Counted from the first letter of the stretch, positions 1-9,966 are shown. The stretch: DNA of 64,000 nucleotides from Aquabacter sediminis (GCF_028863665.1 NZ_JARBFX010000010.1:1-64000); one strand, 5' to 3'. Notes: generated by a model not told the origin, from the letters alone. Numbers and translations are program-made.

Positions 1-111
1 ATGGACGTGGCGCTGATCGTGCCGATCGCCATGGAAGAGAAGCTGCGCTTCGCGATCCGCGAAGGTGGCCGCACGGTGGGCGCCGGCGTCGTCGCCTCCA
101 TCATCGAGTGA
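1..111 (+). CDS. tuf: Elongation factor Tu, C-terminal end (partial)
   Basis: The window opens in frame with the last 36 codons of EF-Tu, the GTPase that carries aminoacyl-tRNA to the ribosome. The visible peptide contains [20 protein letters not shown] and ends [10 protein letters not shown], the hallmark end of domain 3 of bacterial EF-Tu. The 5' part lies outside the window. It sits directly upstream of rpsJ, the usual str-S10 junction. The in-frame ATG at base 1 is internal, not a start. Confidence 0.95.
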   Translation: MDVALIVPIAMEEKLRFAIREGGRTVGAGVVASIIE

Positions 112-126
112 TTGAGATAACGAACG

Positions 127-171
127 GGGGCGCGCGGGTCTCCCGCGTCGGGACTGGTCCCGCGCCCCTTT
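127..171 (+). promoter_or_regulatory. Terminator/attenuator-like leader hairpin between tuf and rpsJ
   Basis: An 8-bp GC stem (GGGGCGCG at 127-134 pairing with CGCGCCCC at 161-168) closes over two smaller hairpins (CGGG-TCT-CCCG and GGGA-CTGG-TCCC) and is followed by TTT. The shape suggests partial termination after tuf, or a leader structure for the S10 block. In E. coli the S10 leader is the target of L4 autoregulation, but there is no sequence evidence that this structure binds L4. The U-run is short. Confidence 0.4.
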
Positions 172-190
172 CTGTTGGAGCCATAGAGCC

Positions 191-499
191 ATGAACGGCC
201 AGAACATTCGGATCCGCCTCAAGGCGTTCGATCATCGCATTCTCGATGCCTCGACGCGCGAGATCGTCGCCACGGCCAAGCGCACGGGCGCGCAGGTGCG
301 CGGTCCGATCCCGCTGCCGACGCGGATCGAGAAGTTCACGGTCAATCGCTCTCCGCACATCGACAAGAAGTCGCGCGAGCAGTTTGAGATGCGTACTCAC
401 AAGCGGTTGCTTGATATCGTCGATCCGACGCCCCAGACGGTGGACGCGCTGATGAAGCTCGACCTCGCCGCCGGCGTCGACGTCGAAATCAAGCTCTGA
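191..499 (+). CDS. rpsJ: 30S ribosomal protein S10
   Basis: The 102-residue product has the full S10 length. It begins [15 protein letters not shown] and contains [14 protein letters not shown] and RTHKRLLDI, the conserved loop and helix of S10. S10 sits in the 30S head and doubles as NusE in transcription antitermination. The start is preceded by TTGGAG about 10 bases upstream. It is the first gene of the S10 block, with rplC following after 22 bases. Confidence 0.97.
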   Translation: MNGQNIRIRLKAFDHRILDASTREIVATAKRTGAQVRGPIPLPTRIEKFTVNRSPHIDKKSREQFEMRTHKRLLDIVDPTPQTVDALMKLDLAAGVDVEIKL

Positions 500-521
500 T
501 GTGAGGCGAGGAGACACGACC

Positions 522-1253
522 ATGCGGTCAGGCGTCATCGCCCAGAAGGTCGGCATGACTCGCATCTTCACGGATGCGGGTGAGCATGTTCCGGTCACGG
601 TGCTTAAAGTTGAGAGCTGCCAGGTGGTTGCCCACCGCACGCTCGATCAGAACGGATATGTGGCGGTGCAGCTTGGTGCTGGCCGTCGCAAGCCGAAGAA
701 CGTCACGCGCGCCGAACGCGGCCACTTTGCGGTGGCCGAGGTCGAGCCCAAGCGGACCATGGCGGAATTCCGCGTGGACGAAGCTGGGCTGATCCCCGTC
801 GGCGCCGAGATCACGGCTGACCACTTCGTCGTGGGCCAGTATGTGGACGTGACCGGCACCACCATCGGCAAGGGCTTTGCCGGCGGTATGAAGCGGCACA
901 ATTTCGGTGGTCTGCGCGCCTCTCACGGCGTGTCCATCTCCCACCGCTCCATCGGTTCGACCGGTGGCCGCCAGGACCCGGGCAAGACCTTCAAGAACAA
1001 GAAGATGCCTGGCCATATGGGTCACACCACGGTCACCACCCAGAACTTGAAGGTGGTGATGACGGACGTCGAGCGCGGTCTGATCGCGGTCGAGGGCGCC
1101 GTCCCCGGTCACGCCGGTGGCTGGATCATGGTGCGCGACGCGGTCAAGAAGCGCCTGCCGAGCGAGGCTCCTCAGCCCGGCGCCTTCAAGCTGCGCGGCG
1201 CTGAAGAAGCTGCGGCCCCGGCGGCCGAAGCGACCAATGAGGAGGGCGCGTGA
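522..1253 (+). CDS. rplC: 50S ribosomal protein L3
   Basis: The product has 243 residues and starts [16 protein letters not shown], the standard alphaproteobacterial L3 start. It is preceded by a GAGG/GGAG Shine-Dalgarno at 502-512. A GTG at 501 would add seven residues but overlaps the ribosome-binding site, so I rejected it. The [29 protein letters not shown] region is the extended loop that reaches the peptidyl transferase centre. The alanine-rich C-terminal tail is typical of this class. The stop overlaps the rplD start by one base (TGATG). Confidence 0.96.
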   Translation: MRSGVIAQKVGMTRIFTDAGEHVPVTVLKVESCQVVAHRTLDQNGYVAVQLGAGRRKPKNVTRAERGHFAVAEVEPKRTMAEFRVDEAGLIPVGAEITADHFVVGQYVDVTGTTIGKGFAGGMKRHNFGGLRASHGVSISHRSIGSTGGRQDPGKTFKNKKMPGHMGHTTVTTQNLKVVMTDVERGLIAVEGAVPGHAGGWIMVRDAVKKRLPSEAPQPGAFKLRGAEEAAAPAAEATNEEGA

Positions 1254-1873
1254 TGGAACTCGCCGTCAAGACGCTCGATGGAGCTGATGCGGGGTCTGTG
1301 ACCGTTTCGGACGAGATCTTCGGTCTCGAGCCGCGCGCCGACATCCTGCACCGCTGCGTGACCTGGCAGCTGGCGCGTCGCCAGGCCGGAACGCACCGGA
1401 CCAAGGGCCGTTCGGAGATCAACCGGACGTCCAAGAAGATGTACAAGCAGAAGGGCACGGGTAATGCCCGTCACGGTGCGGCGTCTGCGCCGCAGTTCCG
1501 TGGCGGCGGCCGCGCCTTCGGCCCGGTGGTGCGTTCGCACGCCATCGACCTGCCGAAGAAGGTGCGCGCCCTGGCCCTGAAGCATGCGCTCTCGTCCAAG
1601 GTGAAGGCCGAGCAGATTCTTGTCCTCGACAAGGTCTCCCTCGACGATCCCAAGACGAAGGCGCTGAAGGATCGGTTCGAGAAGCTGGGCATCGCCTCGG
1701 TTCTCGTGGTGGACGGCTCCGAGGTGGAGACGAACGTCGCTCTGGCGGCGCGCAACCTGCCTTACGTGGACGTGCTGCCGATCCAGGGCATCAACGTTTA
1801 CGACATCCTGCGGCGCGACACCCTGGTCCTGACCAAGGCCGCCCTGGACGCTCTGGAGGCGCGCTTCAAATGA
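1253..1873 (+). CDS. rplD: 50S ribosomal protein L4
   Basis: A 206-residue L4/L1e family protein with the exit-tunnel loop [20 protein letters not shown]. It binds 23S rRNA. In enterobacteria it also represses its own operon; whether that holds here cannot be read from the sequence. The ATG is coupled to the rplC stop in TGATG. A GTG three bases earlier is also possible. The end overlaps rplW by four bases (ATGA), so the two are translationally coupled. Confidence 0.96.
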   Translation: MELAVKTLDGADAGSVTVSDEIFGLEPRADILHRCVTWQLARRQAGTHRTKGRSEINRTSKKMYKQKGTGNARHGAASAPQFRGGGRAFGPVVRSHAIDLPKKVRALALKHALSSKVKAEQILVLDKVSLDDPKTKALKDRFEKLGIASVLVVDGSEVETNVALAARNLPYVDVLPIQGINVYDILRRDTLVLTKAALDALEARFK

Positions 1874-2178
1874 GCCCGCAGCGGAATATCGAGCCGCGTC
1901 ATTACGACGTGATCCTCTCGCCCGTCATCACCGAAAAGGCGACGGCGCACAGCGAGTTCAACAAGGTCGTCTTCAACGTCGCCCGCACCGCCACCAAGCC
2001 CCAGATCAAGGAAGCGGTGGAGCGTTTGTTCGACGTCAAGGTCAAGAGCGTCAACACCCTCGTCCGCAAGGGCAAGGTGAAGATCTTCAAGGGCCGCAAG
2101 GGCGTGCAGTCGGATGTGAAGAAGGCGGTCGTGACCCTCGAAGAGGGCCAGACCATCGACGTCACCACCGGCCTGTGA
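1870..2178 (+). CDS. rplW: 50S ribosomal protein L23
   Basis: The 102-residue product has the L23 signature VITEKAT near the N terminus and the [13 protein letters not shown] basic stretch. L23 lines the rim of the polypeptide exit tunnel and is the docking site for trigger factor and SRP. The start overlaps the rplD stop (ATGA). rplB follows after 23 bases. Confidence 0.96.
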   Translation: MSPQRNIEPRHYDVILSPVITEKATAHSEFNKVVFNVARTATKPQIKEAVERLFDVKVKSVNTLVRKGKVKIFKGRKGVQSDVKKAVVTLEEGQTIDVTTGL

Positions 2179-2201
2179 GCTGAGGGAACGGGGATAAGAC
2201 C

Positions 2202-3035
2202 ATGGCGCTGAAGCATTTCAAGCCGGTCACGCCGAGCCTTCGCCAGCTCGTGATCGTCGACCGCTCCGGCCTCTACAAGGGCAAGCCGGTGAAGACCCTG
2301 ACCGAGGGCAAGAGCTCCTCGGGCGGACGCAACAATACCGGTCGCGTGACCGTCCGCTTCCGTGGCGGCGGACACAAGCAGACCTACCGCATCGTCGACT
2401 TCAAGCGCTCCAAGCGCGGCGTGCCGGCGAGCGTGGAACGGATCGAGTATGATCCCAACCGCACGGCGTTCATCGCCCTCATCAAGTATGAGGACGGGGA
2501 GCTCGCCTATATCCTGGCGCCGCAGCGCCTGGCGGTGGGTGATTCCGTGATCGCCGGCGAGCAGGTGGACGTGAAGCCCGGCAATGCCGGCGCCCTGTCC
2601 AACCTGCCGGTCGGGACGATCGTGCACAATGTCGAGCTGAAGATCGGCAAGGGCGGTCAGATCGCCCGGTCCGCGGGCAGCTATGCCCAGATCGTCGGCC
2701 GCGACCAGGGTTATGTCATCCTGCGCCTGAATTCGGGCGAGCAGCGCCTGGTTCACGGCGCCTGCTATGCCACGGTCGGCGCGGTGTCCAATCCGGACCA
2801 CATGAACATCTCGCTGGGCAAGGCGGGACGTTCGCGGTGGCTCGGCCAGCGCCCGCACAATCGTGGCGTGACCATGAACCCGGTCGATCACCCGCACGGC
2901 GGCGGCGAAGGCCGCACCTCGGGTGGCCGTCATCCGGTCACGCCCTGGGGTTTCCCCACCAAGGGCAAGAAGACCCGCTCGAACAAGGCGACCGACAAGT
3001 TCATTGTCACGAGCCGCCACAAGCGGAAGAAGTGA
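2202..3035 (+). CDS. rplB: 50S ribosomal protein L2
   Basis: A 277-residue L2 of full length. It contains the two conserved RNA-binding parts and the motif [18 protein letters not shown], whose histidine lies close to the peptidyl transferase centre. The basic C terminus ends TSRHKRKK. The gene lies between rplW and rpsS in the canonical S10 order. Confidence 0.98.
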   Translation: MALKHFKPVTPSLRQLVIVDRSGLYKGKPVKTLTEGKSSSGGRNNTGRVTVRFRGGGHKQTYRIVDFKRSKRGVPASVERIEYDPNRTAFIALIKYEDGELAYILAPQRLAVGDSVIAGEQVDVKPGNAGALSNLPVGTIVHNVELKIGKGGQIARSAGSYAQIVGRDQGYVILRLNSGEQRLVHGACYATVGAVSNPDHMNISLGKAGRSRWLGQRPHNRGVTMNPVDHPHGGGEGRTSGGRHPVTPWGFPTKGKKTRSNKATDKFIVTSRHKRKK

Positions 3036-3045
3036 GGGCCTGGAT

Positions 3046-3324
3046 ATGTCGAGAGCAATTTGGAAGGGCCCGTTCGTCGACGGCTATCTGCTGAAGAAGG
3101 CAGAGACCGCGCGCGCTTCGGGTCGCAACGACACCATCAAGATCTGGAGCCGGCGCTCCACGATTCTCCCCCAGTTCGTCGGCCTTACTTTCGGCGTGTA
3201 CAACGGCCAGAAGCACGTGCCGGTCTATGTGTCGGAAGACATGGTTGGCCAGAAGTTCGGTGAGTTCTCGCCGACCCGCACCTATTACGGGCACGCGGCC
3301 GACAAGAAGTCCAAGCGGCGGTGA
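3046..3324 (+). CDS. rpsS: 30S ribosomal protein S19
   Basis: The 92-residue S19 begins [20 protein letters not shown] and contains the family signature from [20 protein letters not shown], then ends [10 protein letters not shown]. It forms a complex with S13 in the 30S head. Longer in-frame starts lie inside rplB and were rejected on family length and on the GAGGG at 3034-3038, upstream of the ATG. Confidence 0.96.
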   Translation: MSRAIWKGPFVDGYLLKKAETARASGRNDTIKIWSRRSTILPQFVGLTFGVYNGQKHVPVYVSEDMVGQKFGEFSPTRTYYGHAADKKSKRR

Positions 3325-3330
3325 TGAGCC

Positions 3331-3711
3331 ATGGGTAAGCAGGCAAGGGCGCGTGCGCTCGCTGACAACGAAGCCAAGGCTGTGGCGCGCAATCTGCGCG
3401 TCTCGCCTCAGAAGCTCAATCTGGTCGCGGGCCTGATCCGCGGCAAGAAGGTGGCGACGGCGCTCGCCGATCTCGAATTCTCTCGCAAGCGGATTGCCCG
3501 CGATGTGAAGAAGTGCCTCGAGAGCGCGATCGCCAACGCCGAGAACAACCACGAGCTCGACGTGGACGACCTGGTCGTCGCCGAGGCGCACGTGGGCAAG
3601 GGTCTGGTGATGAAGCGGTTCTCGCCCCGAGCGCGCGGTCGCGCCTCGCGCATCGAGAAGCCCTTCTCCCACATCACCATTGTGGTGCGGGAAGTGGAGG
3701 AGCGGGCCTGA
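3331..3711 (+). CDS. rplV: 50S ribosomal protein L22
   Basis: A 126-residue L22, with [17 protein letters not shown] at the N-terminal end and the beta-hairpin [18 protein letters not shown] that reaches into the exit tunnel, where macrolide-resistance changes are known in other bacteria. The stop shares one base with the rpsC start (TGATG). Confidence 0.97.
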   Translation: MGKQARARALADNEAKAVARNLRVSPQKLNLVAGLIRGKKVATALADLEFSRKRIARDVKKCLESAIANAENNHELDVDDLVVAEAHVGKGLVMKRFSPRARGRASRIEKPFSHITIVVREVEERA

Positions 3712-4454
3712 TGGGTCAAAAGGTCAATCCGGTCGGGCTGCGGCTCGGCATCAACCGCACCTGGGATAGCCGTTGGTTCGCCGGCAAGGGCGAGTATGGC
3801 CAGCTGCTGCACGAGGACATCAAGATCCGCAACATGCTGCTGAAGCAGCTGAAGCAGGCCGCGGTGTCCAAGGTGGTGATCGAGCGTCCGCACAAGAAGT
3901 GCCGGGTGACGATCCATTCCGCCCGTCCCGGCGTGGTGATCGGCAAGAAGGGCGCCGACATCGACAAGCTGCGCAAGAAGGTCGCCGACATGACCAAGTC
4001 GGAGGTCTTCATCAACATCGTCGAGATCCGCAAGCCGGAAATCGACGCGCGCCTGGTTGCCGAGTCCATCGCCCAGCAGCTGGAGCGCCGCGTGGCGTTC
4101 CGCCGCGCCATGAAGCGCGCCGTTCAGTCGGCCATGCGCCTCGGCGCGGAAGGCATCCGCATCAACTGCTCCGGCCGTCTCGGCGGGGCGGAGATCGCGC
4201 GCCTCGAGTGGTACCGTGAAGGCCGCGTTCCGCTGCACACGCTGCGCGCGGACGTGGATTACGGCACCGCCACCGCCTTCACGACCTACGGGACGTGCGG
4301 CGTGAAGGTGTGGATCTTCAAGGGTGAAATCCTCGAGCACGACCCCATGGCCCAGGACAAGCGCCTGGCCGAGGGTGACGGGCCGAGCGGCCGTCCGCCG
4401 CGCCGTGAGCGGGATCGCGACCATGGTCGCGACCGCGACCGTGACGCTGCGTGA
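3711..4454 (+). CDS. rpsC: 30S ribosomal protein S3
   Basis: A 247-residue S3 starting [14 protein letters not shown]. The KH-type RNA-binding domain holds [16 protein letters not shown] (GxxG loop), and the C-terminal domain holds [21 protein letters not shown]3 lines the mRNA entry channel. The C terminus is an Arg/Asp/Gly/His-rich tail ([16 protein letters not shown]). That tail is longer than in E. coli but common in alphaproteobacteria. Confidence 0.97.
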   Translation: MGQKVNPVGLRLGINRTWDSRWFAGKGEYGQLLHEDIKIRNMLLKQLKQAAVSKVVIERPHKKCRVTIHSARPGVVIGKKGADIDKLRKKVADMTKSEVFINIVEIRKPEIDARLVAESIAQQLERRVAFRRAMKRAVQSAMRLGAEGIRINCSGRLGGAEIARLEWYREGRVPLHTLRADVDYGTATAFTTYGTCGVKVWIFKGEILEHDPMAQDKRLAEGDGPSGRPPRRERDRDHGRDRDRDAA

Positions 4455-4485
4455 TTGGCTGCGCGAGAAAGAAGGCGTTTAAGCC

Positions 4486-4899
4486 ATGCTGCAACCGAAG
4501 CGCACCAAGTTCCGTAAGCAGTTCAAGGGACGCATCTCCGGCGTCGCCAAGGGCGGTACGGAACTCAATTTCGGCGAGTTCGGCCTCAAGGCCCTCGAGC
4601 CGGAGCGCGTGACCGCGCGTCAGATCGAGGCCGCCCGCCGCGCTCTGACCCGTCACATGAAGCGCGCGGGCCGTGTTTGGATCCGCGTGTTCCCCGACGT
4701 GCCGGTGTCGGCCAAGCCGACCGAAGTGCGTATGGGTAAGGGCAAGGGCGCCCCTGAATATTGGGCGGCCAAGGTCAAGCCCGGCCGTATCATGTTCGAG
4801 ATCGACGGCGTGAGCGTGGACATCGCCCGTGAGGCGCTGACCCTCGCTGCGGCCAAGCTGCCGATCAAGACGCGCTTCATCCAGCGCATCGCCGAGTGA
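4486..4899 (+). CDS. rplP: 50S ribosomal protein L16
   Basis: The 137-residue L16 contains [15 protein letters not shown] and [20 protein letters not shown], family signatures. It organises the A-site finger region of the 50S subunit. rpmC follows after 10 bases with a GAGGAGAGG ribosome-binding site. Confidence 0.97.
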   Translation: MLQPKRTKFRKQFKGRISGVAKGGTELNFGEFGLKALEPERVTARQIEAARRALTRHMKRAGRVWIRVFPDVPVSAKPTEVRMGKGKGAPEYWAAKVKPGRIMFEIDGVSVDIAREALTLAAAKLPIKTRFIQRIAE

Positions 4900-4909
4900 G
4901 GAGAGGCTC

Positions 4910-5116
4910 ATGAAAGCCGAGGACGTTCGGGCCCTCAGCCCCGATCAGCTCGCCGATGAGCTGCTGAAGCTGAAGAAGGAACAGTTCAACCTGCGCTTCC
5001 AGAAGGCGACGGGTCAGCTGGAGAATACGGCACGGAACCGCCAGATCCGCCGCGACATCGCGCGGATCCGGACCGTGCAGAATGCCAAGCGCGGCCTCGC
5101 CGCGGATACGAAGTGA
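4910..5116 (+). CDS. rpmC: 50S ribosomal protein L29
   Basis: A 68-residue helical hairpin protein with the L29 signature [19 protein letters not shown] and [10 protein letters not shown]. It lies by the exit tunnel next to L23. It is found in the expected place between rplP and rpsQ. Confidence 0.96.
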   Translation: MKAEDVRALSPDQLADELLKLKKEQFNLRFQKATGQLENTARNRQIRRDIARIRTVQNAKRGLAADTK

Positions 5117-5125
5117 GGGTGAGCG

Positions 5126-5374
5126 ATGCCGAAGCGCGTGCTCCAAGGCGTCGTGGTGAGCGACAAGCAGGATAAGACCGTCGTGGTCCGGGTGGAGCGT
5201 CGCTTCACCCACCCCCTGCTGAAGAAGACCGTTCGTCGGTCCAAGAAGTATCATGCCCATGACGAGGCGAATGCCTGGAATGTGGGTGATACGGTGTGGA
5301 TCGAGGAGCATCGGCCCCTGTCCAAGCTCAAGAACTGGATCGTGGTCCAGGGCGAGAAGCGGGCCGAGGTCTGA
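5126..5374 (+). CDS. rpsQ: 30S ribosomal protein S17
   Basis: An 82-residue OB-fold S17. It starts [20 protein letters not shown] and contains [18 protein letters not shown] and [10 protein letters not shown]. It binds 16S rRNA helices 7 and 11. It is the last gene of the S10 block. A 165-base spacer follows before rplN, the position of the S10/spc operon border in E. coli. Confidence 0.96.
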   Translation: MPKRVLQGVVVSDKQDKTVVVRVERRFTHPLLKKTVRRSKKYHAHDEANAWNVGDTVWIEEHRPLSKLKNWIVVQGEKRAEV

Positions 5375-5401
5375 CGAAAAGGCCCCGATGCAGGGTCCGT
5401 T

Positions 5402-5428
5402 CCATCCCCATCTCAAAACTGGGGATGG
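5402..5428 (+). promoter_or_regulatory. Stem-loop in the rpsQ-rplN spacer (S10/spc junction)
   Basis: A perfect 9-bp inverted repeat (CCATCCCCA / TGGGGATGG) with a 9-base loop lies 27 bases after rpsQ. No U-run follows, so it is not a clear intrinsic terminator. It could mark processing or control at the S10/spc boundary. A second palindrome, GCCGGCATGCCGGC, lies near 5498-5511. No convincing promoter was recognised. Confidence 0.35.
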
Positions 5429-5539
5429 CAAGTGGAGACCGCATCGCGGCAAAGACCGTGTTCCGATGAGCGGGCACGGGTGGTGTGAACGGGCAATGCC
5501 GGCATGCCGGCGGCGCTGGATGACGAGAACAGGTGCGTC

Positions 5540-5908
5540 ATGATCCAGATGCAGACCAATCTCGACGTGGCGGACAATTCCGGTGCGCGTCGCGTCATGT
5601 GCATCAAGGTGCTGGGCGGATCGAAGCGGAAATACGCTCACGTTGGCGACATCATCGTGGTGTCGGTCAAGGAAGCCATTCCGCGCGGTCGCGTGAAGAA
5701 GGGCGATGTGATGAAGGCGGTCGTGGTTCGCACGGCCAAGGACATCCGTCGGGTTGATGGTTCGGTGATCCGCTTCGACCGCAATGCGGCCGTGCTGATC
5801 AACAACCAGAAGGAGCCGGTGGGCACCCGCATCTTCGGGCCGGTTCCGCGCGAGCTCCGCGCGAAGAACCACATGAAGATCATCTCGCTGGCGCCGGAGG
5901 TGCTGTGA
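5540..5908 (+). CDS. rplN: 50S ribosomal protein L14
   Basis: The product is exactly 122 residues, the usual L14 length, from [20 protein letters not shown] to [10 protein letters not shown]14 forms an intersubunit bridge and contacts L19. An upstream in-frame ATG at 5504 would add 12 residues not found in the family. The stop overlaps the rplX start by one base. Confidence 0.97.
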   Translation: MIQMQTNLDVADNSGARRVMCIKVLGGSKRKYAHVGDIIVVSVKEAIPRGRVKKGDVMKAVVVRTAKDIRRVDGSVIRFDRNAAVLINNQKEPVGTRIFGPVPRELRAKNHMKIISLAPEVL

Positions 5909-6225
5909 TGGCCGCTAAAGTCAAGAAGGGCGACAAGGTCGTCGTCCTCTCCGGCCGCGACAAGGGTCGCACCGGCGAGGTCCTTCAGGTTCTGCCGAAG
6001 GAAGAGACCGCGCTGGTGCGCGGAGTGAACATCGTCAAGCGCCACCAGCGCCAGACCGCGAACCAGGAAGGTGGGATCATCTCCAAGGAGGCCCCCATCC
6101 ACCTGTCGAACATCGCGGTGGCGGACCCCAAGGACGGCAAGCCGACCCGGGTGGGTTTCCAGGTGCTTGAGGACGGGACCAAGGTCCGTGTGGCCAAGCG
6201 TTCCGGGGAGAGGATCGATGGCTGA
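5908..6225 (+). CDS. rplX: 50S ribosomal protein L24
   Basis: A 105-residue L24 with the KOW motif [20 protein letters not shown] at the N terminus. It nucleates 50S assembly at the 5' end of 23S rRNA. The ATG is embedded in the rplN stop (TGATG), and the gene's own end overlaps rplE by eight bases, so it is coupled on both sides. Confidence 0.96.
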   Translation: MAAKVKKGDKVVVLSGRDKGRTGEVLQVLPKEETALVRGVNIVKRHQRQTANQEGGIISKEAPIHLSNIAVADPKDGKPTRVGFQVLEDGTKVRVAKRSGERIDG

Positions 6226-6775
6226 GGTCAATTACACGCCGCGCCTGCGCACCTATTATGACGAGGTGGTGCGGCCGAAGATGATCGAGCAGTTCGGCTA
6301 CAAGAACCCCATGGAAGTGCCCACGATCGAGAAGATCGTGATCAACATGGGCGTGGGTGAAGCCACTGCCGACACCAAGAAGGTCACCACCGCCGCTGCC
6401 GATCTCGGCCGCATCGCCGGCCAGAAGCCGGTTGTGACGCGGGCCCGCAAGGCGGTGTCGAACTTCAAGCTGCGCGAGAACCAGCCGGTCGGCGCGAAGG
6501 TCACCCTTCGCAAGGCCCGCATGTTCGAGTTCCTCGACCGCCTGGTCACCATCGCGCTTCCCCGCGTGCGTGACTTCCGCGGCCTGAACCCGAAGAGCTT
6601 CGATGGCCGTGGCAACTATGCCATGGGCATCAAGGAGCACATCGTGTTCCCCGAGATCAACTATGACCAGGTCGAGCAGATCTGGGGCATGGATATCATC
6701 GTTTGCACCACCGCGAAGACGGATGACGAAGCCCGGGCGCTTTTGAAGGCGTTCAACTTCCCTTTCCGTCAGTGA
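6218..6775 (+). CDS. rplE: 50S ribosomal protein L5
   Basis: A 185-residue L5, with [15 protein letters not shown] near the N terminus and the P-site tRNA contact region [18 protein letters not shown]. It binds 5S rRNA. Its ATG lies inside the end of rplX. An unusually long 214-base spacer separates it from rpsN. Confidence 0.97.
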   Translation: MAEVNYTPRLRTYYDEVVRPKMIEQFGYKNPMEVPTIEKIVINMGVGEATADTKKVTTAAADLGRIAGQKPVVTRARKAVSNFKLRENQPVGAKVTLRKARMFEFLDRLVTIALPRVRDFRGLNPKSFDGRGNYAMGIKEHIVFPEINYDQVEQIWGMDIIVCTTAKTDDEARALLKAFNFPFRQ

Positions 6776-6989
6776 GGGTGTAGAAGCAGCGCTTCGCTCG
6801 ACAGGCGCTGCGTGTGAGCCGACATGGCCGGGGTCCGCTCCGGCCATTTCCGCACTTCGGCCAAGGCTTATGCCAGGCTGGCGGAAGGCCCGGACGTTGC
6901 GGGCCGAAAGGCTGCGCAGGTCAGGCGAGATTGAGTGCTTTCCGGCTGTGAGGGGTCAATCCCTCAGACGCGGAGAACTGGAGCAGGAC
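6776..6989 (+). promoter_or_regulatory. Structured 214-base spacer between rplE and rpsN
   Basis: No coding sequence is supported here, although an in-frame extension of rpsN is open. Three inverted repeats are visible: AGCAGCGC...GCGCTGC (6785-6811), ATGGCCGG...CCGGCCAT (6824-6847, 8-nt loop) and GAGGG-GTCAAT-CCCTC near 6950-6966. Most spc-block genes are spaced by 5-30 bases, so the spacer stands out. It may hold an internal promoter, processing site or translational control element; none is proven. Confidence 0.35.
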
Positions 6990-7295
6990 ATGGCGAAGAA
7001 AAGCGCGATCGAGACCAACGAGCGTCGCCGCAAGCTGTCGCAACAGCTGGCTGCGAAGCGCGATGGCCTCAAGGCGATCGTGAATGACAAGACGCTGCCG
7101 ATCGAGGAGCGCTTTGCGGCGACCCTCAAGCTCGCGCAGATGCCGCGCAATTCGGCGAAGATTCGGGTGCGTAACCGTTGCGAAGTGACGGGCCGCCCGC
7201 GCGCCTTTTACCGCAAGCTCAAGATGAGCCGTATCGCGCTGCGCGAGCTCGGCTCCCAGGGACTTGTCCCCGGTCTTGTGAAGTCGAGCTGGTGA
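6990..7295 (+). CDS. rpsN: 30S ribosomal protein S14 (zinc-free form)
   Basis: A 101-residue long-form S14, from [20 protein letters not shown] to [11 protein letters not shown]. The motif [20 protein letters not shown] carries only one of the four cysteines of the zinc-binding form, so this is the C-minus type typical of proteobacteria. The start follows GGAG at 6980. Longer in-frame starts in the spacer are not family-like. Confidence 0.96.
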   Translation: MAKKSAIETNERRRKLSQQLAAKRDGLKAIVNDKTLPIEERFAATLKLAQMPRNSAKIRVRNRCEVTGRPRAFYRKLKMSRIALRELGSQGLVPGLVKSSW

Positions 7296-7305
7296 GGAGG
7301 GGCGA

Positions 7306-7704
7306 ATGTCCATCAATGATCCCATCGGCGATCTGATCACGCGTATCCGCAACGCCCAGATGCGTCGCAAGGACAAGACCCAGAGCCCCGGCTCGCGCCT
7401 GCGCGCCAGCCTGCTCGATGTCCTGCGCGACGAAGGCTATATCCGTGGCTACACCACCACGGACCATGGCAATGGCCGGACCGAGTTCGAGATCGAGCTG
7501 AAGTATTTCGACGGCGCCCCGGTGATCCGCGAGATCGCCCGTGTGTCGAAGCCCGGCCGTCGCGTCTATGCGTCGGTCAAGAACCTACCCCGCGTCGCCA
7601 ACGGTCTCGGCATCGCCGTCGTCTCCACGCCCCAGGGCGTGATGGCCGACCACGCTGCCCGCGACAAGAATGTTGGCGGCGAAGTGCTCTGCACCGTGTT
7701 CTGA
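7306..7704 (+). CDS. rpsH: 30S ribosomal protein S8
   Basis: A 132-residue S8, with [20 protein letters not shown] at the start and [20 protein letters not shown] plus [15 protein letters not shown] near the end. It binds the central domain of 16S rRNA. In E. coli S8 represses the spc operon by binding mRNA near rplE; an equivalent site was not identified. Confidence 0.97.
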   Translation: MSINDPIGDLITRIRNAQMRRKDKTQSPGSRLRASLLDVLRDEGYIRGYTTTDHGNGRTEFEIELKYFDGAPVIREIARVSKPGRRVYASVKNLPRVANGLGIAVVSTPQGVMADHAARDKNVGGEVLCTVF

Positions 7705-7723
7705 GCCAGCGACGGAGGAAGAC

Positions 7724-8257
7724 ATGTCGAAGATCGGCAAGCATCCCGTCGCCGTTCCCGCTGGCGTGACCGCCAATGTGGAAGGCCAGACGGTGAAGGT
7801 GAAGGGCCCCAAGGGCGCCCTCGAAGTGACCCTCGTGGAAGAAGTGGGCGTCGAGCTCGCCAATTCCGAGCTGAAGGTGGCCATGCGTGGCGACTCGCAG
7901 CGGCACAAGTCCATGTGGGGCATGTCCCGCACCCTGGTGGCCAACCTGGTGGAAGGCGTGACCAAGGGCTTCGAGCGTAAGCTCGAAATCACCGGCGTCG
8001 GCTACAAGGCCGCCATCGCCGGCAAGAACCTGCAGCTGTCCCTCGGCTACAGCCACGACGTGATCTATGCGATCCCGGAAGGGATCCAGATCGTGACCCC
8101 CAAGCCCACGGAGATCGTGGTGACGGGCGTGGATAAGCAGAAGGTCGGCCAGGTCGCCGCCGAGATCCGCGAGTTCCGTGGCCCCGAGCCCTATAAGGGC
8201 AAGGGCGTCAAGTATGCTGGCGAATTCATCTTCCGCAAGGAAGGCAAGAAGAAGTGA
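7724..8257 (+). CDS. rplF: 50S ribosomal protein L6
   Basis: A 177-residue L6 with two homologous halves, ending in the signature [15 protein letters not shown] and a basic KEGKKK tail. It sits at the base of the L7/L12 stalk. The ATG is preceded by CGGAGGAA. Longer starts would overlap rpsH and were rejected. Confidence 0.97.
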   Translation: MSKIGKHPVAVPAGVTANVEGQTVKVKGPKGALEVTLVEEVGVELANSELKVAMRGDSQRHKSMWGMSRTLVANLVEGVTKGFERKLEITGVGYKAAIAGKNLQLSLGYSHDVIYAIPEGIQIVTPKPTEIVVTGVDKQKVGQVAAEIREFRGPEPYKGKGVKYAGEFIFRKEGKKK

Positions 8258-8269
8258 CGGAGGCTCACC

Positions 8270-8632
8270 ATGGCTCGTGACATTGAGGCGCTTGTTCGCC
8301 GTAAAGCCAAGGTGCGCCGCGCTCTCCGCGCCGCTGCGAACGGGCGTCCCCGCCTGTCCGTGCACCGCACCTCGAAGCATATCTACGCGCAGGTCATTGA
8401 CGATGCGAACGGCCTGACGGTTGCGTCGGCCTCCAGCCTCGAAAAGGACCTGCGGTCCTCGCTCAAGACCGGGGCCGACACCGATGCCGCCAAGGCCATC
8501 GGCAAGCTGGTCGCCGAGCGGGCCGCCGAAAAGGGCGTGACCGCGGTCGTCTTCGATCGTGGCGCTTACATCTATCATGGGCGCGTCAAGGCGCTCGCTG
8601 AGGGCGCCCGCGAAGGCGGCCTTCAGTTCTGA
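8270..8632 (+). CDS. rplR: 50S ribosomal protein L18
   Basis: A 120-residue L18 with [20 protein letters not shown] and the C-terminal [20 protein letters not shown]. It binds 5S rRNA together with L5 and L25. Preceded by CGGAGG and followed after 16 bases by rpsE. Confidence 0.97.
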   Translation: MARDIEALVRRKAKVRRALRAAANGRPRLSVHRTSKHIYAQVIDDANGLTVASASSLEKDLRSSLKTGADTDAAKAIGKLVAERAAEKGVTAVVFDRGAYIYHGRVKALAEGAREGGLQF

Positions 8633-8648
8633 CGCGAGGACGAGCGAA

Positions 8649-9206
8649 ATGGCCCGTGAAAGGGAACACCGCGCTGAGCGCGAAGATCGCGACAACACGT
8701 TCGTGGACAAGCTTGTCCACATCAACCGTGTCGCGAAGGTGGTGAAGGGCGGCCGTCGCTTCGGCTTCGCTGCCCTGGTGGTGGTCGGTGACCAGAAGGG
8801 CCGCGTCGGCTTCGGCCATGGCAAGGCTCGCGAAGTGCCGGAAGCCATCCGCAAGGCAACCGAGAGCGCCAAGCGCGCCCTCATCCGCGTGCCGCTGCGC
8901 GAAGGCCGCACCCTGCACCACGACGTGCATGGTCACCATGGCGCCGGCAAGGTGGTGCTCCGCGCCGCCCCGGCCGGTACCGGCATCATCGCCGGCGGCC
9001 CGATGCGTGCCGTCTTCGAGACGCTGGGCATGCACGACGTGGTCGCCAAGTCGTTCGGGTCGTCCAACCCGTACAACATGGTGCGCGCCACGTTCGATGC
9101 TCTGAAGAACCAGGACAGCCCGCGCTCCGTGGCTTCGCGCCGCGGTCTCAAGGTGTCGCAGCTCCAGTCCCGCCGCCGCGTCGAAGACGCGGAAGCGACC
9201 GACTGA
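8649..9206 (+). CDS. rpsE: 30S ribosomal protein S5
   Basis: A 185-residue S5. The N-terminal dsRBD-like domain holds [20 protein letters not shown] and the C-terminal domain holds [18 protein letters not shown]5 affects decoding fidelity and mRNA unwinding. The charged [16 protein letters not shown] lead is typical of alphaproteobacteria. Confidence 0.97.
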   Translation: MAREREHRAEREDRDNTFVDKLVHINRVAKVVKGGRRFGFAALVVVGDQKGRVGFGHGKAREVPEAIRKATESAKRALIRVPLREGRTLHHDVHGHHGAGKVVLRAAPAGTGIIAGGPMRAVFETLGMHDVVAKSFGSSNPYNMVRATFDALKNQDSPRSVASRRGLKVSQLQSRRRVEDAEATD

Positions 9207-9234
9207 GCCGGGCTCGCAAGGATAGGAGCGCGCC

Positions 9235-9429
9235 ATGGCGAACGCGACTGAAGGAAAAACCGTCACCGTCGAGCAGATCGGTTCGCCGATCCGCCGTCCG
9301 GCTGACCAGGAAGCAACCCTCGTGGGCCTCGGGCTGAACAAGCGTCATCGCCGTTCGACCCTTAAGGACACCCCGGCGGTGCGCGGGATGATCGCGAAGG
9401 TCGCTCATCTCGTCCGCGTCGTGGACTGA
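9235..9429 (+). CDS. rpmD: 50S ribosomal protein L30
   Basis: A 64-residue L30 with [20 protein letters not shown] and [15 protein letters not shown]. It has the expected length and lies between rpsE and rplO as in other proteobacteria. Confidence 0.95.
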   Translation: MANATEGKTVTVEQIGSPIRRPADQEATLVGLGLNKRHRRSTLKDTPAVRGMIAKVAHLVRVVD

Positions 9430-9440
9430 GGAGAGGCGAG

Positions 9441-9920
9441 ATGAAGCTCGACGAGATCAGGGACAATCCCGGCGCGCGCAAGTCGCGCATCCGGGTCGGC
9501 CGCGGCATCGGCTCTGGCAAGGGCAAGACCGGCGGCCGTGGCGTGAAGGGTCAGAAGGCCCGCACCGGCGTTGCCATCAAGGGCTTCGAAGGTGGTCAGA
9601 TGCCTCTGCATCGGCGCCTGCCGAAGCGTGGCTTCCACAACATCTTCCGCCTCGACTATTCCGAGGTGTCGCTGGGTCGCATCCAGTCCGCCATTGATGC
9701 GGGCAAGCTGGATGCCTCGGCGCCGGTCAACGGGGCGGCCCTGGTCGCGGCCGGCGTCCTGCGTCGCGCCAAGGACGGCGTCCGCCTCCTCGGCACTGGC
9801 GAACTGACCGCCAAGGTTACGGTCGAAGTGGCCTATGCCACCAAGTCTGCCGCGGAAGCGGTGGAGAAGGCGGGCGGCTCGGTGACCATTCTCGCTCCCA
9901 AGGCCGCTGCGGCCGAGTGA
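9441..9920 (+). CDS. rplO: 50S ribosomal protein L15
   Basis: A 159-residue L15. The glycine-rich N-terminal extension [20 protein letters not shown] penetrates 23S rRNA, and a globular C-terminal domain follows. A GC hairpin lies 46 bases downstream, and a 366-base spacer separates it from secY. Confidence 0.97.
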   Translation: MKLDEIRDNPGARKSRIRVGRGIGSGKGKTGGRGVKGQKARTGVAIKGFEGGQMPLHRRLPKRGFHNIFRLDYSEVSLGRIQSAIDAGKLDASAPVNGAALVAAGVLRRAKDGVRLLGTGELTAKVTVEVAYATKSAAEAVEKAGGSVTILAPKAAAAE

Positions 9921-9966
9921 GCGGGCAGGGGAGGGGCTTCGGCCGATCCCCAGGATAAAGTCTTCG

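Noticed and set aside
1902-3020. 372-codon minus-strand frame opposite rplW and rplB
   Set aside because: It is a shadow of highly conserved ribosomal protein genes.
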